Source of the DNA: Anaerolineales bacterium
GTDB lineage: Bacteria; Chloroflexota; Anaerolineae; Anaerolineales; UBA4823
Assembly (NCBI GenBank): GCA_026415275.1
Contig: JAOAHK010000140.1
Span: forward strand, 1 to 6,834
Reading direction: 5' to 3'
Length of the DNA: 6,834 nt
A program made the translations under genes and the position numbers. This document shows, one piece after another, positions 1 through 5,007 of this stretch (its first letter is position 1; every line of letters starts with the position of its first letter). Under the pieces are notes generated by a model. The model ran no database searches. It saw nothing but the letters and a program-made list of their open reading frames with translations, and was not told where the DNA came from.

Positions 1-452
1 GCTTGGAGGAGATCGGTAGTTTCATGGGTGTCCTTGCCCCACAGGTGGCTAGCATCATGGATTGAAACGGATTGGTCGTCGATGCGGATATAGACCGGCT
101 TCTCCGCTTTGCTGCGCAAGATAACTGCGCTGAAACCAGCGCGGCGCAGGTATGCACCCCAAAAGCCACCGCCATTGGCATCGCCGAATATTCCCGTGAG
201 TGGTGAACGGGTGCCAACCACAAAGCGGGCGCTGGAAAAAGCCGGAGAACCGCTCAGGGCACCAGGGGCTATGACCAGCACATTCTCGGGGCTAAGGGGA
301 TCGAGATCTTTCGGGTTTAGCTCGTAGTTCAGACGCGAGGTAAAGCCGCGTCCGCCCAAGAACTTGCGGCTGAACACCGGGTCTTGCGGTTCGATGCGAG
401 TCTCCCCGCTGCTCAAATCAATATATAGGCGATTACCGATAAACGGATTCAT
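1..452 (-). CDS. Aldehyde:ferredoxin oxidoreductase family protein, N-terminal part (gene continues beyond the window)
   Basis: The first 150 codons of a tungsten- (or molybdenum-) bis-pterin oxidoreductase. Enzymes of this family oxidise aldehydes to acids or run the reverse reaction with ferredoxin; relatives include the BamB subunit of benzoyl-CoA reductase. The visible part matches the family's N-terminal domain: GGRGF near residue 34, the LDPLSPENVLVIAPGALSG stretch, an SARF segment, RSPLTG, then DANGGG, and AGFSAVILR further on. In characterised members the conserved Arg and the Asn/Gly of these segments contact the pterin cofactor. The later [4Fe-4S] cysteines lie outside the window, so substrate class cannot be judged. 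The ATG at 452 is preceded by GGAGGT four bases upstream, which makes the start firm. The gene lies 71 bp downstream of the PEP-domain gene on the same strand and is probably co-transcribed with it. Family assignment is confident; which subfamily is not. Confidence 0.88.
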   Translation of the reverse strand, partial: MNPFIGNRLYIDLSSGETRIEPQDPVFSRKFLGGRGFTSRLNYELNPKDLDPLSPENVLVIAPGALSGSPAFSSARFVVGTRSPLTGIFGDANGGGFWGAYLRRAGFSAVILRSKAEKPVYIRIDDQSVSIHDASHLWGKDTHETTDLLQ

Positions 453-456
453 CAAT

Positions 457-462
457 ACCTCC
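457..462 (-). promoter_or_regulatory. Shine-Dalgarno of the oxidoreductase gene
   Basis: On the minus strand GGAGGT stands four bases before the ATG at 452. It is a near-perfect ribosome binding site and fixes the start of a gene that is otherwise cut by the window edge. Confidence 0.75.
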
Positions 463-472
463 AAAAACTATT

Positions 473-513
473 CTTCCCCCTCTCCCAAAGGGAGAGGGGC
501 CGGGGGTGAGGGC
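473..513. repeat. Palindromic GC-rich intergenic repeat (REP-like hairpin)
   Basis: A perfect 10-bp stem (477-486 with 490-499, CCCCTCTCCC pairing with GGGAGAGGGG) around an AAA loop, followed by CCGGGGGTGAGGG. From memory, elements of this pattern (CCCTCACCCCCGGCCCCTCTCCC followed by its inverted half) occur in many copies between genes of diverse bacteria; copy number here cannot be tested from one window. It fills most of the gap between the PEP-domain gene and the oxidoreductase gene. There is no U-run directly after the stem on either strand, so it is a poor intrinsic terminator. It could still tune mRNA stability or expression ratio between the two genes. Confidence 0.65.
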
Positions 514-523
514 ATTCCACTTT

Positions 524-2242
524 CTACGCTGTCTCCAAAATCTCCACCACGCCGGTAAAACCGTTCACGCGCACGCGATCGCCAGTCTTGATCCGCCGCG
601 TTGCATCGCCGGTGCCGACCACTGCCGGAATGCCAAACTCGCGCGAGACCACCGCTGTGTGAGAAAGCACGCCGCCAGCATCGGTGACCACGCCCTTGAT
701 CTTCGAGAAGACGATCACCCACGCCGGGTTGGTCATCAAGCACACCATGATCTCGCCACGCTTGACCTGATCGAACTCATCTGGACTCTTGACGATGCGG
801 GCATATCCTTCGGCGACGCCTGCCGCAGCCGGCAAGCCAATTACCTTATCGGCGGCTTCCTTCTTACCCTCACGAGCGCGCTCGAAGCGTTCCGGATAGC
901 CCCACAAGGTGTGGTAGATTTCCTCGTACATGTTCCAGCGCGTCACCGTGCCGACCCAATCGCGCGGTGTGATCTTGAAGGCATCTTCCCATTTGCGCCG
1001 CGCTTCTTTGATAACGCTAATCCCATCATAGCCGTTAGGATTCGCCTCTGTCTTGGGGTTCGCCACATAGTAGCGCAATTGATCGTACTCAAGGAAAAAG
1101 ATATCTTCTGGGTCGCGCAGCAAGCCCATCTCGACCATCTTGCGCCCAATCGCTAGCAGCACTAACCTCATACGGGCGAATGTGCCTTGATCGAAGTAGA
1201 AGTGATGATCAGGGGTGAGGGGCATCATCTTGACGGCAAGACGCATGGCTTCTTGCAAGGCTGCTTTTTTCTCGGCGGGCGCATCGGCCGGCACCTTTGC
1301 CAGCAGTTCTTGCATAGCCGATTGCTGATCGTTCTTGATTTTCTCATATTCTTCGGGGAAATTATAGTCCGAGACGAGATAGCCCTTGATTGTCTCCACG
1401 CAGGGGGTGGGGTCTTCGACCCAGAGCTTGTAGATATATTCGTGGGTATAGAGCGGTTTGTAACCGTATTCTTTCAGATAAGCTTGCACTTTCTCCATGA
1501 AGGCGCGCCCGGCAGGGGTAGCTTGCAGGGCGGGGATAATCGCCGAGGCAGTCTCTTTGCTGTCAAAGATCTGCTTGAGTTCTGGATTGGCTTTGACCTC
1601 TTCTTTGAGTTTCCATAGTTCGCGCACCGAATCCCAGTTTCGGTCTTCAAGGGAGATCAGGATGCGTCCGAGGAGTGACCCTTCGACATCGGGGATCAGT
1701 TCCTTAGCGAGAATTTGGAAGGTGAGCGAGGCTTGGAATTGAGCCAGATTCAAAATCCAGTGCAGGCGGAAATGACGCTCTTGGATGTCAATGGCTTCTT
1801 CTAGGAAGACCATGAGGTCTTGGAGGGAGGCATTTTTTGTGTCGTAAGTATCTAGATACTCAAAATTGCGTTTGATTTCAGGGAGGTAGCGTTGTTGCCA
1901 CCAATCGAGGAAGTTCTCAGCGTAGGTGGGCATAATCCAGCCATAATAAGGGCCGATGAGAGCAGCTTCGTTGGGATCGCGCGGGCTGATGGCGGTATAG
2001 ACATATCCGTTGACCTTTTTCCCATTCCAGGCGCAACCAATGGGAAAGCCAAAGCGGCGATACATGTAATCGAGGGTGGGTCCCCACCAACCGTGCAGGC
2101 TGAAATACATGGGCGAAACGGGGTTAGGGACATGGTTATCGTCATAAAACCAGAAGAGTTTCTTCTCTTCTTCATTCTTCCACTCGACGGGAAAGCTCTC
2201 GTCGCCGTAGAAGGTTGCCAGAACTTCGCTTGTATCAAACAT
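524..2242 (-). CDS. PEP-utilizing mobile (swivelling) domain protein lacking ATP-grasp; PEP synthase / phenylphosphate synthase alpha-like
   Basis: 572 residues. Residues 467-572 form the PEP-utilizing swivelling domain: the GGVLSHTAVV motif carries the phospho-accepting His528, followed by FGIPAVVGTG and GDRVRVNG. Residues 373-389 (GLLRDPEDIFFLEYDQL) match the segment that precedes this domain in PEP synthase relatives, and PNPVSPMYFSL near residue 39 resembles the linker start seen after the ATP-grasp domain in such enzymes. The protein therefore covers the middle and phospho-His part of a dikinase. It lacks both the ATP-grasp nucleotide-binding domain and the C-terminal PEP/pyruvate TIM-barrel domain. 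Split systems like this are known, for example phenylphosphate synthase, in which one subunit carries the His and another binds ATP. No ATP-grasp partner is visible; one could lie downstream of the oxidoreductase gene. The ATG at 2242 follows AAGGAGG by five bases. It is the first gene of the minus-strand operon. Domain call is firm; substrate is unknown. Confidence 0.85.
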   Translation of the reverse strand: MFDTSEVLATFYGDESFPVEWKNEEEKKLFWFYDDNHVPNPVSPMYFSLHGWWGPTLDYMYRRFGFPIGCAWNGKKVNGYVYTAISPRDPNEAALIGPYYGWIMPTYAENFLDWWQQRYLPEIKRNFEYLDTYDTKNASLQDLMVFLEEAIDIQERHFRLHWILNLAQFQASLTFQILAKELIPDVEGSLLGRILISLEDRNWDSVRELWKLKEEVKANPELKQIFDSKETASAIIPALQATPAGRAFMEKVQAYLKEYGYKPLYTHEYIYKLWVEDPTPCVETIKGYLVSDYNFPEEYEKIKNDQQSAMQELLAKVPADAPAEKKAALQEAMRLAVKMMPLTPDHHFYFDQGTFARMRLVLLAIGRKMVEMGLLRDPEDIFFLEYDQLRYYVANPKTEANPNGYDGISVIKEARRKWEDAFKITPRDWVGTVTRWNMYEEIYHTLWGYPERFERAREGKKEAADKVIGLPAAAGVAEGYARIVKSPDEFDQVKRGEIMVCLMTNPAWVIVFSKIKGVVTDAGGVLSHTAVVSREFGIPAVVGTGDATRRIKTGDRVRVNGFTGVVEILETA

Positions 2243-2247
2243 GGGGG

Positions 2248-2254
2248 CCTCCTT
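2248..2254 (-). promoter_or_regulatory. Shine-Dalgarno of the PEP-domain gene
   Basis: On the minus strand AAGGAGG, followed by five C residues and then the ATG at 2242. Its strength and spacing decide the start. Confidence 0.75.
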
Positions 2255-2355
2255 TTTTAGAATAAGATGGTGGATTGGAAGATGGGGGGTGGAAAAGGTC
2301 TTTATTATGGGTTGGGTAGCACTCTCCGTTTGAACGATTGGGAAGGAGGGACAAA

Positions 2356-2382
2356 ATGATCATAGAAACAATTATCGATTAA
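2356..2382 (+). other. Eight-codon open frame with strong ribosome binding site (MIIETIID)
   Basis: AAGGAGG at 2343-2349 is followed by six bases and an ATG. The frame encodes MIIETIID and stops with TAA at 2380. The ribosome binding site is better than that of any plus-strand gene in the window, yet the frame is tiny and its last codons are part of the ATTATCGAT operator repeat. It may be a leader peptide, the stump of a decayed gene, or chance. No clear plus-strand promoter was found before it. Confidence 0.2.
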
Positions 2383-2397
2383 AGATTATCGATAATT
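2370..2397. promoter_or_regulatory. Candidate operator: AATTATCGAT inverted repeat
   Basis: AATTATCGAT (2370-2379) and its exact reverse complement ATCGATAATT (2388-2397) are separated by eight bases. A second ATTATCGAT at 2385-2393 makes a perfect 12-bp palindrome (ATTATCGATAAT, 2385-2396) and a direct repeat with the first half-site. The array covers the predicted transcription start and touches the -10 box of the minus-strand promoter, where a bound protein would block transcription. The cognate regulator is not in the window and I cannot name its family. Confidence 0.55.
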
Positions 2398-2424
2398 TTA
2401 CCATAGACATTGGGAAGTCGTCAA
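2395..2424 (-). promoter_or_regulatory. Sigma-70-type promoter of the PEP-domain / oxidoreductase operon
   Basis: On the minus strand: -35 TTGACG (2419-2424, five of six consensus bases), 18-bp spacer, -10 TAAAAT (2395-2400) with TG one base upstream (extended -10). Transcription would start near 2388 and give a leader of about 145 nt before the ATG at 2242. This is the best promoter match in the window. Confidence 0.6.
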
Positions 2425-2569
2425 GAAAGATTCTTGTGAACCAGCTAGATCAGTCCGACGGATGGCGAACGAGGGCATCCGACTTTTAATTGAGTTTGGA
2501 ATTGTGGGTGTCTCCCCTGCAAGCACGGACGACGAGCACCACCGCTCTCCGCCATCTCGAAATACTTCT

Positions 2570-2585
2570 GTAAAAGTGCTTTTAC
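2570..2585. promoter_or_regulatory. 16-bp palindrome upstream of the right-hand operon
   Basis: GTAAAAG, TG, CTTTTAC: two perfect 7-base arms around a 2-base centre. It ends 22 bases before the proposed -10 box at 2608, in and just upstream of the -35 region, a position suited to an activator or repressor site. Function is inferred from position only. Confidence 0.35.
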
Positions 2586-2607
2586 CAATATTCGCAGATG
2601 GATGCGG

Positions 2608-2613
2608 TAGAAT
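2608..2613 (+). promoter_or_regulatory. Possible -10 box for leaderless transcription of the hydrolase gene
   Basis: TAGAAT is followed by exactly six bases and then the GTG at 2620. The spacing TANNNT-N6-start is typical of leaderless genes, in which the mRNA begins at the start codon. No Shine-Dalgarno is seen before this gene, which fits. No good -35 is present at 16-18 bp; TTTACC at 2581 is 21 bp away. Confidence 0.4.
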
Positions 2614-2619
2614 AATTCG

Positions 2620-3690
2620 GTGAAAATGGCGCGGCAGAACCATATATCCATGCTCAACAACTCTAAGCTCGGATATCACCTTTTAGATGGGTTGGCCTTT
2701 ATTTATCTTGTTGCTCTATTGAGCTGGTTTATTCTCTACCAACTGAGTGGAGATCGCTTTGCTTATGTTTCACTGTTTACCATGTTAGCGATCTATGCTT
2801 TTATACCGCTGCCCTTTGCAATTGCTTGGGGGATTAGACAGCGTCAAATCCCCTTGCTTACCTTAGCGGCGCTCAATGGAGGGGTATTTTGGGTTTTATG
2901 GGGACAAGCGTTCTCCCCCAAATTCTCCCAGCCCATTCAATCGGAGCTGGTTGTTCTCCCTTATAATGTACTGGGGTGGAACGAGGAAGTTGGGTCGCAG
3001 GTGGAAATCATTCGCCAAATGGATGCTGACGTAGTGTTCTTACAAGAACTCAATCCTGAATTAGCAGCCTCGCTAGAAACCCAGCTTGCCGATCAATATC
3101 CTTCTCGCGCCTTGGATGCGCAAGTGGGTGTCAACGGTATGGGAACGTTGAGCAAGTTTCCCTTGAGAAGCGCTGGCAAGGTTCCCCAGCTAGGCTGGGT
3201 GGGTGAACCACAATGGTTGCGCTTGGAATGGCAAAATTGTGCAATTTATTTGATGAATATCCATATGTCGCCGACCAACTTCCTTAACGCTGAACACATT
3301 AACCAAACCAATGCGTTGCGCCAATCTCAGGCGCAGTGGATCCGCGACCAAATTGCCCCTGGAAGGCCGTTTATTGTTGCTGGAGATACTAACAGTGTGC
3401 CGTTGAGCGATTCCTATCGCATATTGCGCCAAAAGTTAGAAGACGCCTGGCAAGTGAGTGGATGGGGGTTAGGGCATACCTTCCCTGGCAGCGATGGACC
3501 CGGCAGTTCACGCCCGCAGTTCTTCGGCGTCTCCGTGCCGCAATGGCTCTTGCGCATAGATTACATTTTCTACACCTCTCATTTTCGCGCCACCCATGCT
3601 GGATTAGCAGATTTTGATGGTGTTTCTGATCACCGCGGGGTTTGGGCGAGATTGGGTTGGACAGGGAATTGTGATGCTGCTCAGCCGTGA
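2620..3690 (+). CDS. Membrane-anchored endonuclease/exonuclease/phosphatase (EEP) family hydrolase
   Basis: 356 residues from the GTG at 2620; ATG codons at 2626 and 2650 are alternative starts. Three hydrophobic helices (about 22-42, 47-70 and 77-98) are followed by a complete EEP fold. Metal and catalytic positions are present: Asn116 (YNVLG), Glu143 (LQELNPE), the GMGTLSKFPL strand, His215 (NIHM), Asp256/Asn258 (GDTN), Asp314 (RIDYIF) and Asp337-His338 (SDHRG). The family hydrolyses phosphodiesters or phosphomonoesters with Mg2+; members include DNase I, sphingomyelinases and inositol-polyphosphate phosphatases. Three helices after a basic N-terminus would place the enzyme outside the membrane, so a lipid headgroup or extracellular nucleic acid are likelier substrates than cytosolic DNA. 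It heads the plus-strand gene cluster, before a phospholipid synthase gene. The substrate cannot be read from the sequence. Confidence 0.85.
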   Translation: MKMARQNHISMLNNSKLGYHLLDGLAFIYLVALLSWFILYQLSGDRFAYVSLFTMLAIYAFIPLPFAIAWGIRQRQIPLLTLAALNGGVFWVLWGQAFSPKFSQPIQSELVVLPYNVLGWNEEVGSQVEIIRQMDADVVFLQELNPELAASLETQLADQYPSRALDAQVGVNGMGTLSKFPLRSAGKVPQLGWVGEPQWLRLEWQNCAIYLMNIHMSPTNFLNAEHINQTNALRQSQAQWIRDQIAPGRPFIVAGDTNSVPLSDSYRILRQKLEDAWQVSGWGLGHTFPGSDGPGSSRPQFFGVSVPQWLLRIDYIFYTSHFRATHAGLADFDGVSDHRGVWARLGWTGNCDAAQP

Positions 3691-3696
3691 TAAAAT
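3669..3696 (+). promoter_or_regulatory. Possible internal promoter before the CDP-alcohol phosphatidyltransferase
   Basis: TTGTGA (3669-3674), 16-bp spacer, TAAAAT (3691-3696), lying across the end of the hydrolase gene. Six bases after the -10 box stands ATG 3703, the start of an 18-codon frame, again in the TANNNT-N6-start leaderless spacing. It would let the downstream genes be transcribed without the hydrolase gene. Confidence 0.4.
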
Positions 3697-3702
3697 TTAG
3701 CA

Positions 3703-3759
3703 ATGTTACGTAAAGTAGTCGGAATTTTGCAATCGAATAGACGGATCGGAAAGCGGTAA
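3703..3759 (+). other. 18-codon open frame, in frame with and abutting the next gene
   Basis: Encodes MLRKVVGILQSNRRIGKR and stops with TAA at 3757, directly before the ATG at 3760 and in the same reading frame. The peptide is basic and fits a leader peptide that couples ribosomes to the next start. Equally, it could be the former N-terminus of the next protein, cut off by one nonsense change. It has no Shine-Dalgarno but sits at leaderless distance from TAAAAT. Whether it is translated is unknown. Confidence 0.3.
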
Positions 3760-5007
3760 ATGAATCAAAAAACTGACGCTGCAGCAGAGCAAATGGGCGC
3801 TTTGCACAAACGCTGGCTGCTAACCTTGATTACATTCGGGTTGTTTCTTTGGGGGATGAACCTTATCCTAGCTATTGACTGGAGTACGCCCATCCGTTGG
3901 AGTTGGACAATGGTGGCTGGGGTGTTTTGTGCTTATGTATTAGCAGTGCTTTGGAAAGCCTTGCCCCTCAACTACCGGGTCGAGGATGGGGTATTCTTCC
4001 CTTATTTTGGAATGGGTAATCTTGTTTCCCTGTTCCGTGGCTGGTTGCTCGCTGCCCTAGCTGGTTTCATCATTGCTCCCCAACCCAGCGGTTGGTTAGC
4101 ATGGCTACCAGGAATTCTTTATATCTCAAATGGGATTGCCGACCTGTTTGATGGTTATCTCGCCCGCCGTTCACATCAAGTGACTGTAATGGGAGCACGG
4201 CTGGATATGAGCCTAGATGGCTTAGGGGTCTTGTTCGCCTCGCTTTTGCTCTATCGCTATGGCGTGTTACCATCCTGGATTTTAATTGTAGGTATGGCTC
4301 GTTTCATCTTTTTATTTATCGCCAAGCTGAGGGAGAAACTGGGAAAGCCGGTTTATGAATTGCCTTCCAGCGATTTACGCCGCGCCTTCGCCGGCGCGCA
4401 GATGGGCTTTTTAGGAGCGGTTCTGCTTCCGGTATTCACTCCACCCTCAACCATTTGGGCAGGAGCGTTTTTTAGCTTCCCTTTTTTACTCAATTTTGGG
4501 CGTGATCTGCTATGGATGTGCGGCATTCAGCTTGATTTTGCTGTTTTCCAAAGAGCCCTTTTACCCTTTGGTGAACTTACAACTCAACTTAAGAGTTGGT
4601 TCTTCGATTGGTTGCCATTTGGGTTGCGTCTTGGTGTTGGATACGCGGTTAGTAAGCAGCTTTGGGATTGGCTTAGCACCTCACCTCAATTCCCTGTCGC
4701 TTGGACGCCTTTAGGCAGCGCCCAAACCCATTATCAGTGGATGCTGCTTTTTTATGGGATTGGTTTGGTATCCGTGGTCTTGGGATTGATAGGCCGTGCT
4801 GGCGCAGCCTGTTTGCTGATCGGTGTCGGCTTACAGCAGGGTATATTGCCATTTGGCGGGCTAGGAATGGGAATTTTAGTCATTGCCTGTTTGCTGTCTC
4901 TTTTTAGGCAGTGGTGTGGCATCGATTTGGGTGCCGGAAGATCAGTGAATCCGCAGCCGCTGGGGTGGACGCTAGAATGCACAAGCGCTGGACAAGTGTT
5001 GGGATGA
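3760..5007 (+). CDS. CDP-alcohol phosphatidyltransferase family membrane protein with extra C-terminal membrane domain
   Basis: 415 residues. The complete family signature is present: Asp128, Asp131-Gly132, Ala135-Arg136, Gly145, Asp149 and Asp153 with exact canonical spacing, preceded by NLVSLFR (87-93). These residues bind two metal ions and the CDP moiety; the family transfers a phospho-group from a CDP-alcohol (CDP-diacylglycerol or similar) to an alcohol, releasing CMP at the membrane. Typical bacterial members have about 180-220 residues. Here there are two additional N-terminal helices (about 17-39 and 48-66) and, after the catalytic core, a region of about 100 residues (286-383) with further helices of the pattern LRLGVGYAVSKQLWDWL, LGLIGRAGAACLL, GILVIACLLSLFRQW, faintly DoxX-like. 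The acceptor alcohol cannot be assigned. The ATG at 3760 has only a weak GGA nine bases upstream and abuts the preceding 18-codon frame. The 3' end overlaps the next gene by 31 bases. Confidence 0.85.
   Translation: MNQKTDAAAEQMGALHKRWLLTLITFGLFLWGMNLILAIDWSTPIRWSWTMVAGVFCAYVLAVLWKALPLNYRVEDGVFFPYFGMGNLVSLFRGWLLAALAGFIIAPQPSGWLAWLPGILYISNGIADLFDGYLARRSHQVTVMGARLDMSLDGLGVLFASLLLYRYGVLPSWILIVGMARFIFLFIAKLREKLGKPVYELPSSDLRRAFAGAQMGFLGAVLLPVFTPPSTIWAGAFFSFPFLLNFGRDLLWMCGIQLDFAVFQRALLPFGELTTQLKSWFFDWLPFGLRLGVGYAVSKQLWDWLSTSPQFPVAWTPLGSAQTHYQWMLLFYGIGLVSVVLGLIGRAGAACLLIGVGLQQGILPFGGLGMGILVIACLLSLFRQWCGIDLGAGRSVNPQPLGWTLECTSAGQVLG

Larger units (their letters stand above)
2243..2619. other. Divergent intergenic region between the two operons
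   Basis: 377 bp without a convincing gene. It holds a minus-strand promoter with overlapping inverted repeat (2370-2424), an 8-codon open frame with strong ribosome binding site (2356-2382), a 6-bp stem with 3-base loop (CAAGAA/TTCTTG, 2422-2436), an imperfect hairpin with 6-bp core (CGGATG/CATCCG, 2459-2481) followed by a short T-run, a GC-rich block (about 2505-2560) containing a degenerate palindrome around GGTGTCTCCCC, a 16-bp palindrome (2570-2585), and a possible -10 box for the right-hand operon (2608-2613). The predicted leader of the left operon is about 145 nt long; I recognise no known riboswitch in it. Confidence 0.6.

Noticed and set aside
109..327. 72-residue plus-strand open frame
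   Set aside because: Antisense to the oxidoreductase gene; basic, low-information peptide with no ribosome binding site.
477..499. Intrinsic terminator after the PEP-domain gene
   Set aside because: The stem is strong, but no U-run follows directly on the minus strand; the nearest T-stretch comes ten bases later, next to the Shine-Dalgarno of the next gene.
506..1156. 216-residue plus-strand open frame
   Set aside because: Lies entirely antisense to the C-terminal half of the PEP-domain gene, whose motifs are unmistakable; no family features of its own.
2459..2485. Plus-strand intrinsic terminator (CGGATG/CATCCG with TTTT)
   Set aside because: Stem of only six pairs with an 11-base loop and four T residues, and no plus-strand gene upstream that it would serve.
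2398..2679. 93-residue minus-strand open frame (and a 71-residue one in another frame) across the intergenic region
   Set aside because: No family resemblance, no Shine-Dalgarno, runs through the promoter elements and overlaps the start of the hydrolase gene. Both frames look like translated repeat-type sequence.
4911..4976. Upstream extension of the flippase-like protein from ATG 4911
   Set aside because: The extra 22 residues are polar and unlike the basic-then-hydrophobic N-terminus of the family; it would also deepen the overlap with the previous gene to 97 bases.
4973..4978. TAGAAT as a further -10 box
   Set aside because: It overlaps the ATG at 4977, so transcription would start inside the gene; no suitable start follows at leaderless distance.
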